A stretch of 35,287 nucleotides of DNA, taken from positions 1 to 35,287 of the forward strand of contig JAPHRK010000057.1 of the NCBI GenBank assembly GCA_026196105.1, in the 5' to 3' direction. The stretch is from Rhodospirillales bacterium. Lineage in GTDB: Bacteria; Pseudomonadota; Alphaproteobacteria; Rhodospirillales; JAPHRK01. A program made the position numbers and the translations under genes. The notes below the pieces were generated by a model. It did no database searches, had not been told where the DNA came from, and saw only the letters and a list, made by a program, of their open reading frames with translations. Below are positions 24,992 to 33,172 of the stretch, piece by piece; within the stretch, counting starts at the first letter, position 1, and the number at the start of each line of letters is the position of its first letter.

Positions 24992-26031
24992 TCGTCCAAT
25001 CCATCTAGAATAACTTGTTCAAGTTCTGGGTTACGGGCTTCGGCAACGCCGATGCGAGATACGGTTTCGCCGTGTTCTTCAAACAAAGTGGTCAGACGAT
25101 CTGCTTCTTCTGCAGCAACGACGACAACCATGCCAATGCCGCAGTTAAAGGTACGGGCCATTTCGGTGGGGTTGATGTTGCCAACCTCAGCCATCCATTT
25201 AAAGACAGGGGGAAGTTCCCAAGAGGCACAGTCAATACGAACGGCCATATCATCTGGAAGAACCCGAGGGATATTTTCGAGCAAACCACCACCTGTGATG
25301 TGGCTGTAAGCTTTGACACCGCCAGAACGATGGGCCGCAAGGCAGCTTGGCGTATAGATTCGGGTTGGAGCCAGTAGAGCTTCAGCAGTCGTTGCACCGT
25401 CTTGGAAGGGAGCCGGGTCGCTATAGGACAGGCCAGCTTTTTCCACGACTTTACGAACGAGGGAATAACCGTTGGAATGGACGCCGTTAGAGCCTAACCC
25501 TAAAAGCAGATCCCCTTTGCTGACGCCATCGCCCGTGAGGATTTGCTCGCGCTCAACAGCACCGACACAAAAACCAGCCAAGTCATAATCGCCTTCGCTA
25601 TACATACCGGGCATTTCGGCAGTTTCGCCACCGATTAATGCACAGTTAGATTGGCGACAGCCTTCAGCAATCCCGGAGACAATATCTCGACCTGCTTCAA
25701 CACTGAGTTTGCCTGTGGCGAAGTAATCCAAGAAGAACAAAGGTTCTGCCCCTTGGACAATTAAATCGTTTACGCACATGGCAACGAGATCAATCCCGAT
25801 GGTGTCATGTTTGTTGGCTTCAATGGCGATCATTAGCTTGGTGCCCACACCGTCAGTACCTGAAACCAGGATGGGGTCTTTAAAACCTGCAGCTTTAAGG
25901 TCAAACATAGCACCAAATCCACCAAGGCCAGAGACGGTCCCTGGACGATTGGTCGATTTCGCGTGGGGTTTGATAGCATCAACTAGGTCATTTCCTGCAT
26001 CGATGTCTACACCAGCATCCTTGTAGCTCAA
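24982..26031 (-). CDS. purM: Phosphoribosylformylglycinamidine cyclo-ligase (AIR synthase)
   Basis: PurM closes the imidazole ring of aminoimidazole ribonucleotide using ATP. The 349-residue protein shows [13 protein letters not shown] at the start, GTDGVGTKL (58-65), and [11 protein letters not shown]. First gene of purM-purN. The frame opens with TTG at 26029-26031, which has no Shine-Dalgarno before it. In the same frame an ATT at 26058-26056 lies 5 nt after a strong GGGGAGG (minus strand, 26070-26064); starting there would add ISTSDENSS. The start is therefore uncertain, but the identity is not. Confidence 0.95.
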   Translation of the reverse strand: MSYKDAGVDIDAGNDLVDAIKPHAKSTNRPGTVSGLGGFGAMFDLKAAGFKDPILVSGTDGVGTKLMIAIEANKHDTIGIDLVAMCVNDLIVQGAEPLFFLDYFATGKLSVEAGRDIVSGIAEGCRQSNCALIGGETAEMPGMYSEGDYDLAGFCVGAVEREQILTGDGVSKGDLLLGLGSNGVHSNGYSLVRKVVEKAGLSYSDPAPFQDGATTAEALLAPTRIYTPSCLAAHRSGGVKAYSHITGGGLLENIPRVLPDDMAVRIDCASWELPPVFKWMAEVGNINPTEMARTFNCGIGMVVVVAAEEADRLTTLFEEHGETVSRIGVAEARNPELEQVILDGLDEWA

Positions 26032-26075
26032 GGAACTGTTTTCGTCTGACGTGCTAATTCTAGCCTCCCCTAAGA

Positions 26076-26104
26076 AGTATAATAACGTGTCATTAAATTG
26101 ACAA
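26076..26104 (-). promoter_or_regulatory. Sigma70-like promoter for purM-purN
   Basis: On the minus strand TTGTCA (26104-26099), a 17-nt spacer and TATACT (26081-26076) form a near-consensus promoter. The predicted start near 26069 falls at the GGGGAGG sequence, so the leader would be very short if translation begins at the ATT (26058) and about 37 nt if it begins at TTG 26031. A 6-bp inverted repeat (TCGGGA 26107-26112 / TCCCGA 26121-26126) lies just upstream. Confidence 0.6.
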
Positions 26105-26252
26105 AATCGGGAGGAATTATTCCCGAAAGATTAACTAATGAACCTTAACTGCTGTTGAACCTTTCCTTTTGATGGGAAATCGTCCAAAAAGGGGGTTCGC
26201 GGGGAGAATACTGTATCTAGATAGGTTTGCAATGACGGAACAAGGCGATCGT

Positions 26253-27362
26253 ATGATCACCCTGACTAAAACGTTTATTTTAGGGCTTTTTTCGCTCTTA
26301 TTAATGACAGGTTTGACTAATTTTGCTCGGGCAGGAGATGTGTTCGCTGTAGAAGGTGTGCCTGTTGATGTCACAGCCGAGTCGGCAGCCAAGGCGCGGG
26401 GCCAAGCCCTGCTTGCTGGAGAGCAACAAGCTTTCGATATGCTTTTGAAGAGGCTAACCATGGATTTCGACCATGAACGCCTGCCAAAATTAGACGCCAA
26501 TTACATTTCAGCTATGGTGCGGGATTTTGAGGTTGCTGAAGAGAAGACCTCTAATGTGCGTTACATAGCAACGCTTAACTATCGCTTCAAAGATGAAGAG
26601 GTTCGCCAGCTATTAAAGGATTACGACCTTCCCTTCGCTGAAACAGCGAGCAAACCCGTTTTGGTTGTTCCTGTCTTTATTGAAGCTGGAGCTTCCCTTT
26701 TGTGGGATGAGCCCAACTACTGGCGCCAAGCTTGGGATTCCATCACCGCCTCTACTGGCCTAGTACCTATGGTTCTCCCTCTTGGGGATTTAGCTGATAT
26801 TGCGACCCTTGGTGTTGATCAGGCTTTGGAAGGAGATATTGACCGATTAACTGCTTTAGCAAAACGTTACGGGGCTTCTGATGCCTTAGTTGCTCAGGTG
26901 ACATACGGCATCAATGCGGTAACAGGGGCTGCAGAAGCTGAAGTTTTTGTCACCCGTTATGCGGAAACCTCTCAAGAGCAGTCAATTATTCTCAACCTTG
27001 TTGCTGAGCATGGTGAGGAACGAGACGCTTTGCTTCAACGAGCGGCTCAACAGGTTATGATTCAAGTAGAAAACCACTGGAAACGGGATAATTTATTGCA
27101 ATTTGGCAATCCTGGAATCCTATCGGTTACTATCCCTGTTGGTGGTCTTAAAGATTGGGTTGATGTCAAAAAACGCCTTAGTTCAGTAGCCGTAATTACC
27201 AAAGTTGATTTGGTCCTCATGTCCCGTAATGAAATTCAGGTGAACTTGAATTACATTGGTGAACTGGAGCAGCTTACCTTAGCCCTTACTCAGGTTGATC
27301 TCGGCCTGTTTGGTGAAGAAGGAAATTGGACTGTCACCAAATCACAAAAGGTTACTAACTAA
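26253..27362 (+). CDS. DUF2066 secreted protein
   Basis: A 369-residue exported protein of the DUF2066 family (function unknown, common in Rhodospirillales). Signal peptide MITLTKTFILGLFSLLLMTG to about residue 27 (FARAG), then VFAVEGVPVDVTAESAAKAR and GEQQAFDMLLKRLT, the recognisable family start, which resembles a beta-strand module followed by a helix. ATG 26253 is chosen because AAGG lies 7 nt upstream and it gives a clean signal peptide; TTG 26169 and ATG 26232 would extend it with non-signal sequence. Divergent from purM, and the next gene begins 8 nt after its stop. Confidence 0.82.
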   Translation: MITLTKTFILGLFSLLLMTGLTNFARAGDVFAVEGVPVDVTAESAAKARGQALLAGEQQAFDMLLKRLTMDFDHERLPKLDANYISAMVRDFEVAEEKTSNVRYIATLNYRFKDEEVRQLLKDYDLPFAETASKPVLVVPVFIEAGASLLWDEPNYWRQAWDSITASTGLVPMVLPLGDLADIATLGVDQALEGDIDRLTALAKRYGASDALVAQVTYGINAVTGAAEAEVFVTRYAETSQEQSIILNLVAEHGEERDALLQRAAQQVMIQVENHWKRDNLLQFGNPGILSVTIPVGGLKDWVDVKKRLSSVAVITKVDLVLMSRNEIQVNLNYIGELEQLTLALTQVDLGLFGEEGNWTVTKSQKVTN

Positions 27363-27370
27363 AGGCAGAG

Positions 27371-27928
27371 ATGATCAAAAACATTCCTAATCTAATCACG
27401 GTAGTGCGGATTTTTGCTGTGCCTTACGTGGTATGGTTGATGTTGCAGAATAATTTCTTTGTCGCTTTTTGGGTGTTTATTGCTGCTGGGATCAGTGATG
27501 CCTTAGATGGTTATCTGGCAAAAGTGCTCAATGCTCGCAGCAAACTTGGGGGATACTTAGACCCTTTGGCTGATAAAGCCTTGATAATCTCAGTCTTTAT
27601 GACCTTGACCTATATGGAACGAATTGACAGTTGGTTTATTGTTCTCGTGCTGGTCCGTGACCTGATTATCATGGTGGGAGCGTTGCTCTATCACCTTAAA
27701 ACGCGTTCTTTAGAAATTACGCCTCTATTTATTGGTAAAACTAATACCGCCTTTCAGGTGGTTCTGGCGGGTGTTTTATTAGCTGTGCCAGGATTAAATC
27801 TGGCAGCAGGGAACTACCTGGATATAATGCTGGGACTGACAGCGGCAATAACTGCGTTGTCAGGGGGTGCCTATATCATCAAGTGGGGAATGATGGCGGC
27901 TCGGTTTACAAAAAGGGAAGAGCAATGA
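27371..27928 (+). CDS. CDP-alcohol phosphatidyltransferase (PgsA-like)
   Basis: An inner-membrane enzyme (185 aa) that swaps CMP from a CDP-lipid for an alcohol acceptor. The CDP-alcohol motif D-x2-D-G-x2-A-(R/K)-x8-G-x3-D-x3-D is complete (SDALDGYLAK ... GGYLDPLAD), with Lys in place of the usual Arg. About five hydrophobic segments are visible. The short length and N-terminus (NIPNLITVVRIFAVPYV) resemble phosphatidylglycerophosphate synthases; cardiolipin-type activity is an alternative. Its last codons overlap the next gene as ATGA. Confidence 0.88.
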   Translation: MIKNIPNLITVVRIFAVPYVVWLMLQNNFFVAFWVFIAAGISDALDGYLAKVLNARSKLGGYLDPLADKALIISVFMTLTYMERIDSWFIVLVLVRDLIIMVGALLYHLKTRSLEITPLFIGKTNTAFQVVLAGVLLAVPGLNLAAGNYLDIMLGLTAAITALSGGAYIIKWGMMAARFTKREEQ

Positions 27929-28986
27929 CAACTGGACGTAAGGTCAGCTTTTGGCTGATAGGAATAGGCCTCTTTATCGTGGCTCTTGTGGTACTGCGTT
28001 CGGTATTGATGCCTTTTGTTGTCGGTATGGCTATCGCCTATTTCCTCGACCCGGTAGCTGATAAACTTGAAGAAAAAGGATTATCCCGCACTTTAGCAAC
28101 GGCGGTTCTGACGATTGGTTTCTTTGCTTTTGCTATAATCTTAGTTCTTTTGCTTTTGCCTGTCTTACAGTCGCAATTCCTTGGGTTTGCTGAAAGATTG
28201 CCGGGGTATATTGAAACCCTCCACACATGGCTCGCGCCCTTAACAGAAAAGATACAAGCCGCCCTCATCACGGCTGATATGGAACAGCTTAAAAATGCTG
28301 TAGGTGACTATGGAGGGATGATTGTTCGTTGGGCTGGAGAAGTTATCAAAAGCCTTCTCTCCGGCGGTAAGGCTATCGTTGATGTTATTTCGCTGATCTT
28401 TATCAGCCCTTTGGTTACTTTCTACATGATCCGCGATTATGATCGCATCGTTGCTAAAATTGATAGCTGGCTCCCCCGCAATAATGCAGAGACAATTCGT
28501 GAGCAGATGAGAATAATAGATGACACTATGTCAGGGTTTCTCAGAGGACAAGCTACTGTTTGTCTTATTCTTGGAGCCTTCTATGCAACCTGTCTTTCGC
28601 TCATTGGCTTAGATTTTGGTCTCGTTGTTGGTATTGGCGCCGGAATTATTTCATTCATTCCTTATTTTGGGGCGATCGTTGGTTTCGCTGTTGGTATGGG
28701 GATAGCTTTGGCTCAATTTGGTGATATCATGAATATTGCCCTTGTCGCGGCTGTCTTTGGAATTGGGCAGGTATTAGAAGGTAATTTCCTGACGCCCAAA
28801 TTGGTGGGCGAAAAGATCGGCTTGCATCCTGTCTGGGTGATTTTTGCTTTATTAGCTGGAGGAACCTTGATTGGTTTTACAGGGGTAGTTATTGCCATTC
28901 CTGTTGCAGCAGTTATTGGTGTGTTAGTCCGTTTTGCTATTGGGCGTTATTTAGAAAGCCCTCTCTATAACCCGCCTCAAAAGTAA
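27925..28986 (+). CDS. AI-2E/PerM family membrane protein
   Basis: A 353-residue polytopic membrane protein of the AI-2E (TqsA/PerM) family: an N-terminal TM pair (WLIGIGLFIVALVVL; MPFVVGMAIAYFLDPVADKLEEKG), a cytoplasmic or periplasmic helical middle, and a C-terminal TM block rich in Gly (ISFIPYFGAIVGFAVGMGIA, GEKIGLHPVWVIFALLAGG). Some members export autoinducer-2 and others are Na+/H+ antiporters, so the substrate is not assigned. ATG 27925 overlaps the stop of the phosphatidyltransferase (ATGA) and follows GGGAAGAG; the longer ATG at 27883 lies inside that gene. The hdaA ATG follows 1 nt after its stop. Confidence 0.88.
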   Translation: MTTGRKVSFWLIGIGLFIVALVVLRSVLMPFVVGMAIAYFLDPVADKLEEKGLSRTLATAVLTIGFFAFAIILVLLLLPVLQSQFLGFAERLPGYIETLHTWLAPLTEKIQAALITADMEQLKNAVGDYGGMIVRWAGEVIKSLLSGGKAIVDVISLIFISPLVTFYMIRDYDRIVAKIDSWLPRNNAETIREQMRIIDDTMSGFLRGQATVCLILGAFYATCLSLIGLDFGLVVGIGAGIISFIPYFGAIVGFAVGMGIALAQFGDIMNIALVAAVFGIGQVLEGNFLTPKLVGEKIGLHPVWVIFALLAGGTLIGFTGVVIAIPVAAVIGVLVRFAIGRYLESPLYNPPQK

Positions 28987-28987
28987 G

Positions 28988-29650
28988 ATGTCTGATCAAA
29001 TTCCTTTAAATTTTGAGCACCGTCCTTCTCTTAGCGGACAGGATTTCCTGGTTGCTGCGTGCAATGCTGACGCGGTTTCCTGGCTTGATAAATGGCCTGA
29101 GTGGTCGGGGCAAGGGTTGGTAATCTATGGGGAAAAAAGTTGCGGTAAAACCCATCTTGCAAATGTTTTTATGGCTAAAAGTAAGGCCTTATTGGTGAGC
29201 CAAAAGATGCTGATTGAAACGGCAGCCCATGATTTGGTGGAACAAGGAGAGGCTTTTGTCCTTGAAGCTGCAGATCAGTTAGAAACTGAAGAGCCACTTT
29301 TCCATTTTTACAATGCCATTCGCGAAGCCGGGAAGACTATTTTGATAACGGCATTATCGGCCCCTGTTCGGTGGTCTATTACGTTGCCTGATCTTCGGTC
29401 TCGATTGAATGCTTTGCCTGCAGTTGAAATCGGTGTGCCAGATGATTACTTGCGAGAAGCCGTCCTGTTTAAACTTTTCTCAGACCGTCAACTTGCCGTA
29501 GACCGGAGCATAGTTCTTTATCTCTTAGCAAGGATCGAGCGCTCTTTTGAAGCGGCGCAGGATGTTGTGACAAAGATTGATGCTGAATCATTGGCGAGCA
29601 AAAGAAATATTACCATTCCCTTAGTGCGAACTGTACTTGAGGATAATTGA
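28988..29650 (+). CDS. hdaA: HdaA, DnaA-homologous regulator of replication initiation
   Basis: A 220-residue Hda-type AAA+ protein that stimulates DnaA-ATP hydrolysis on the loaded beta clamp. An N-terminal clamp-binding hexapeptide QIPLNF (4-9) precedes the nucleotide site GEKSCGKT (48-55) and the DnaA-like C-terminal helices with DLRSRLNALPAVEIGVPDD. It lacks the DnaA DNA-binding domain. It sits 1 nt after the AI-2E gene, an arrangement common in alphaproteobacteria, and the SDR gene follows after 10 nt. Confidence 0.9.
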   Translation: MSDQIPLNFEHRPSLSGQDFLVAACNADAVSWLDKWPEWSGQGLVIYGEKSCGKTHLANVFMAKSKALLVSQKMLIETAAHDLVEQGEAFVLEAADQLETEEPLFHFYNAIREAGKTILITALSAPVRWSITLPDLRSRLNALPAVEIGVPDDYLREAVLFKLFSDRQLAVDRSIVLYLLARIERSFEAAQDVVTKIDAESLASKRNITIPLVRTVLEDN

Positions 29651-29660
29651 GGAGAAGATT

Positions 29661-30440
29661 ATGGACTTAGGGTTGGCTGGAAAAAAAGCGTTAGTATGTG
29701 CTGCAAGCAAAGGGTTAGGGCGGAGTTGCGCTATGGCTTTAGCACAGGAAGGGGTGGATCTGGTTATTGTCGCTAGGACACCAGGTCCTCTTGAAGAAAC
29801 AGCTGATCAAATTGCAAAAGAAACAGGCGTGTCAGTTCAAACTGTCGCCGTAGACATTACAACTCCAGAAGGCCGTAAAACAGCTTTAGCCTTATGTCCC
29901 ACCCCTGACATCTTGGTGAATAATGCAGGTGGTCCGCCTCCAGGCAATTTTAGAGATTGGGAGCGTGACGACTGGATCGCGGCTGTTGATCAAAATATGC
30001 TGACTCCCATTGAGCTTATCAAAGCAACTGTGGACGGGATGATTGAGCGTAGGTTCGGGCGTATTGTGAATATTACCTCCAGTGCGGTTAAAGCGCCTAT
30101 TGATGTTCTCGGGCTTTCTAATGGAGCGAGAACTGGTTTAACCGGGTTTGTTGCTGGGGTAGCCCGAACAACTGTTCAACATAATGTCACTATCAATAAC
30201 TTATTACCTGGGCCATTTGATACAGACCGATTGAAATCTATTGTCAAGATGAGGGCTGGTGCGCAAGGGATGTCTGAAGAAGAGGCTGCGGCTCAACTGA
30301 AGGCCTCAAATCCCGCGGGGCGGTTTGGCGACCCTGATGAATTTGGCGCGGCTTGTGCCTTCTTATGCTCAGCGAAATCAGGGTTTATCACCGGGCAGAA
30401 TTTCTTGATTGATGGAGGAGCTTATCCAGGGACCTTCTAG
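29661..30440 (+). CDS. Atypical SDR-family oxidoreductase
   Basis: A 259-residue short-chain dehydrogenase/reductase. Cofactor-binding pattern ASKGLG (15-20), NNAGGPPPG (87-95) and the catalytic-loop Ser (NITSS, 140-141) are present. The usual Tyr-x3-Lys is not: the region reads LGLSNGARTGLTGF (LSNGAR 152-157). This matches a known SDR subgroup with NNAGGPPPG and LSNxxR, so the protein may not use standard catalysis. ATG 29661 is chosen with GAGGAG (29649-29654) 6 nt upstream; the longer TTG at 29637 lies inside hdaA. Substrate unknown. Confidence 0.87.
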   Translation: MDLGLAGKKALVCAASKGLGRSCAMALAQEGVDLVIVARTPGPLEETADQIAKETGVSVQTVAVDITTPEGRKTALALCPTPDILVNNAGGPPPGNFRDWERDDWIAAVDQNMLTPIELIKATVDGMIERRFGRIVNITSSAVKAPIDVLGLSNGARTGLTGFVAGVARTTVQHNVTINNLLPGPFDTDRLKSIVKMRAGAQGMSEEEAAAQLKASNPAGRFGDPDEFGAACAFLCSAKSGFITGQNFLIDGGAYPGTF

Positions 30441-30447
30441 ACGTGCT

Positions 30448-31794
30448 CTAGTTGGTTTGCTCAGGCTCATTGTAATAGGCATATTCAAGAGTATCACTCT
30501 CTTTGACCTTATACATTGCTTGATCAGCAAGATGGAGAAGTTCAGAAACGTCTTTGGCGTCGTTAGGGAAGATACTAATCCCGATGCTGGCACCAAGGAC
30601 GCATTTTTGCCCAGCCAAAGTCATGGGCTTTTCTAAAGATTTTAATATTTTTTTTGCGACCATCGCCCCTTTCATCGGGGTATCAAGGTCTTCCAAAATA
30701 GCGACAAATTCATCGCCGCCTATTCTGGCAATGGTATCAGTCCCACGCAGGCAGAATTGTAATCGCTTAGCGACTTCTTTAAGAGCTTCGTCACCTGCAT
30801 CGTGTCCCAAAGTATCGTTGATGGGTTTGAATTTGTTAAGATCGATGAACATCAAAGCAACAATGGTTTCATGACGATGAGCACGTTTAATCGCTTCATC
30901 CAAGCGATCACCAAAGAGATGTCGGTTTGGAAGTCCTGTTAGAGTGTCGTGATGGGCTAAGTGATAGATGCGCGCTGCCGCTTTTTTCTCAATTGTAATA
31001 TCACGAACAATACTGGTGTATGTCACATCATCATTGTGTTGAAATTCTCTGACAGCCATTTCAACAGGGAAACCGCGTCCATCTTTTTTCAAGCCTGTGG
31101 TTTCGTGGCGTGACTTTGCATCTGAAACCCATTGATGCAATGGGTTTTCTGTAGCGACACTTTTTTCATCCTGGGCGGCATCTTCTTCTTCAATTGGCGC
31201 AATTAGTTTGCGGATATTTTTCCCAATCACTTCGGCAGATTTGAAGCCAAACATGATTTCTGCTGCTGGATTAAAAGTTTGGATATTGCCATCGTTGTCG
31301 AGGGTTAAAACACCGTCAGCTACTGTATTTAAAATCCCTTCGAGACGTTGTTCTCTCGTGCGCAAAGCTTGAGCAGCCCTAATATGGCCTGTAATATCTT
31401 TGGCCTCTAACAGATAAGCTTTTTCACCTCCGATACTGACTTCAGATACCCAAATTTCTACATCGACACTTTGCTCATCAAGACGAAGAAATTTAAGAGA
31501 AATGACGGTGTCTTCTTCGGCAAATAGCTCTAAGCCAAGTTCTGCTATTTCGCTATAATCATGGTGAATAAAGTTGGCAATGGGTTGATTGACGATTTTT
31601 TCAAGAGAATCCACGCCTAAGATGTTAAGGCCTGCTGGATTTAAATAAAGAATACAATCCGCTTTGCAGAGGGCAACAAAATTGTGAACCAACTCAAGAG
31701 GTTGGATAAAAACTCTCCACTCAGGGTCCAATAACGCTTGAGTTTCCAAGGGTTTTGGCGTGTCCGGGTGGATTTTTTCACTAATTGTCGTCAT
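30448..31794 (-). CDS. PAS-PAS-GGDEF diguanylate cyclase
   Basis: A 448-residue soluble protein: a first PAS domain (about 30-140), a second PAS (about 150-270; GVLTLDNDGNIQTFNPAAE, PAC-like VTYTSIVRDITIEKK), and GGDEF (about 275-440). The active site GGDEF (359-363) is intact, and the inhibitory I-site R350-x2-D353 lies five residues before it. DTLTGLPNR and DLNKFKPIND are typical. No EAL domain, so it should make c-di-GMP and be feedback-inhibited. It converges with the SDR gene (7-nt gap) and diverges from the efflux operon across 31795-32068. Confidence 0.93.
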   Translation of the reverse strand: MTTISEKIHPDTPKPLETQALLDPEWRVFIQPLELVHNFVALCKADCILYLNPAGLNILGVDSLEKIVNQPIANFIHHDYSEIAELGLELFAEEDTVISLKFLRLDEQSVDVEIWVSEVSIGGEKAYLLEAKDITGHIRAAQALRTREQRLEGILNTVADGVLTLDNDGNIQTFNPAAEIMFGFKSAEVIGKNIRKLIAPIEEEDAAQDEKSVATENPLHQWVSDAKSRHETTGLKKDGRGFPVEMAVREFQHNDDVTYTSIVRDITIEKKAAARIYHLAHHDTLTGLPNRHLFGDRLDEAIKRAHRHETIVALMFIDLNKFKPINDTLGHDAGDEALKEVAKRLQFCLRGTDTIARIGGDEFVAILEDLDTPMKGAMVAKKILKSLEKPMTLAGQKCVLGASIGISIFPNDAKDVSELLHLADQAMYKVKESDTLEYAYYNEPEQTN

Positions 31795-31841
31795 TAATAA
31801 AACTATTCTCTTCGAGCTGTCTATCGCTGCCCGATAAAGTT

Positions 31842-31999
31842 AATTGCGTATTTGTTTTTATTATTACGCACCCCTACTAAATGCATTCTTATCTATCATG
31901 CACAGGAATTCAACCGACGTTGTTGTATTTCTTAATATTTTTTACAGGGTGTTGGTCAATGGAAAGGTCATAAAAATACGCAATTTTCTTGCGTTACGC
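31842..31999. promoter_or_regulatory. Cluster of TGCGTA/TACGCA half-sites before the efflux operon
   Basis: The 274-nt gap between the GGDEF and efflux genes holds five copies or near-copies of a TGCGTA-type half-site: TTGCGTA at 31844-31850, TACGCA at 31865-31870, TACGCAA at 31977-31983, TTGCGT at 31989-31994, and TTACGCG at 31994-32000. The outer pair forms a perfect 12-bp inverted repeat (AATTGCGTATTT 31842-31853 / AAATACGCAATT 31974-31985), and ACGCAA/TTGCGT at 31978-31994 forms a small hairpin with loop TTTTC. This looks like operator sites for a dimeric regulator, though no regulator gene is adjacent. No clear promoter hexamers were found here. Confidence 0.5.
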
Positions 32000-32068
32000 G
32001 CAGGCATCACCAAAATAGGGAAATATTATTAGACCGAAAAGTCAAAAAACTGGAGGCGTGGGTATCAA

Positions 32069-33172
32069 GTGTCCCATTCAATATTAAAAGCAATTCCATT
32101 GGCGATGTTAGCTCTCCTTATAGGGGGAGGCGCAATTTCTGCGGAGGAAAACAAGAAAATTGTACGGGTTGATTCTGTCCGCAAAGAACCCTTGCGCCAA
32201 ACAGTCCCAGTGGTTGGCCGTTTGGTTGCCCGCCAATCTGGTGTTATTGCTTCTAGAACATCTGGGCCAGTTGAAGCTGTTTTTGTTTATGTTGGAGATC
32301 GGGTTAAAGAAGGCCAAGTGGTGGCTAAGCTCGTTTCTGATAGCTTGAGTTGGCAAGTTAAGCTTGGTGAAGCCGATGTCGCGGCTGCCACTGCTGCTAG
32401 GCAAGAAGCTAGTGCCCAGGTAACCTTACTTAAACAAGAAATGAAACGACTGGAACGTTTGCGCAAATCTGCTGCCTTTAGCCAAGCGCGTTATGAAGAT
32501 AAACGCCAAGGAGTTATTAAAGCACAAGGGGCTTATGCTGAAGCTCAAGCAAGCCTCAATAGGGCCAAGGCAAATTTAGAGTTGATGAACATTAAACTAG
32601 CCAATGCAGAGGTAAAGGCCCCTTACTCAGGGGTAGTAACTAAAACCCATACGGAGTCGGGTGCCTATTTAAGTGCTGGTGCATCGGTGATTACCTTAGT
32701 TGATGATGAAAACCTTGAAGTTGAAGCCGATGTCCCATCTGGCAGAACAGTGGGACTGACGTCAGGTTTGGCGGTCACATTAAGGGTCGGAACTCAAACT
32801 GCTTTGCAGGCAATAGTGCGTGCAGTTGTTCCCGAAGAAAACCCCCTAACAAGGACACGTCCAGTGCGGTTTACCCTGAGCAGAAATGCTTCCCTAGTTG
32901 GGTTAGCTTCCAATCAGAGCGTAATGCTTGATATTCCTGCAGGAAAAGCAGGTGATGTAGTGACGGTTCATAAAGATGCAGTCTTAAGCCGCAAAGGAAA
33001 GAATATTGTTTTTGTGGTAACCGATGGTAAAGCCATGATCAGACCCTTTGAAAGTGGCCAGCCTATTGGGGGACGCTTTCAAGTTCTTAAAGGTCTTAAA
33101 CCTGGAGAAATCGTGGTTGTGAGGGGGAACGAAGGCTTGCATCCAGGTGAAGCCGTGCAGGTAGCCAAATGA
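32069..33172 (+). CDS. RND efflux membrane fusion protein (HlyD/AcrA family)
   Basis: The periplasmic adaptor of a tripartite efflux pump (367 aa). Signal peptide from SHSILKAIPLAMLALL to about AISA-EE (residue 25), with no lipobox Cys, so it is not a lipoprotein. Then a half-lipoyl segment (SGPVEAVFVYVGDRVKEGQ), a coiled-coil hairpin (about 90-165), the second lipoyl half (VKAPYSGVVTKTHTESGAYL) and beta-barrel and membrane-proximal regions. GTG start, with GGAGG 12 nt upstream (rather far). Its TGA overlaps the pump ATG (ATGA). No outer-membrane TolC-like gene is visible. Confidence 0.9.
   Translation: MSHSILKAIPLAMLALLIGGGAISAEENKKIVRVDSVRKEPLRQTVPVVGRLVARQSGVIASRTSGPVEAVFVYVGDRVKEGQVVAKLVSDSLSWQVKLGEADVAAATAARQEASAQVTLLKQEMKRLERLRKSAAFSQARYEDKRQGVIKAQGAYAEAQASLNRAKANLELMNIKLANAEVKAPYSGVVTKTHTESGAYLSAGASVITLVDDENLEVEADVPSGRTVGLTSGLAVTLRVGTQTALQAIVRAVVPEENPLTRTRPVRFTLSRNASLVGLASNQSVMLDIPAGKAGDVVTVHKDAVLSRKGKNIVFVVTDGKAMIRPFESGQPIGGRFQVLKGLKPGEIVVVRGNEGLHPGEAVQVAK

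Noticed and set aside
25015-25397. Frames of about 85-120 aa overlapping purM
   Set aside because: The purM frame is continuous with family motifs; these frames show no domain and no ribosome site.
30437-30451. CTAGA/TCTAG hairpin between the SDR and GGDEF genes
   Set aside because: Only a 5-bp stem and no T-run on either strand. It spans both stop codons and may be chance.
31844-32032. 62-aa frame in the gap before the efflux operon
   Set aside because: No ribosome site, no recognisable domain, and it is built of the AT-rich region that contains the repeated half-sites. More likely regulatory DNA.
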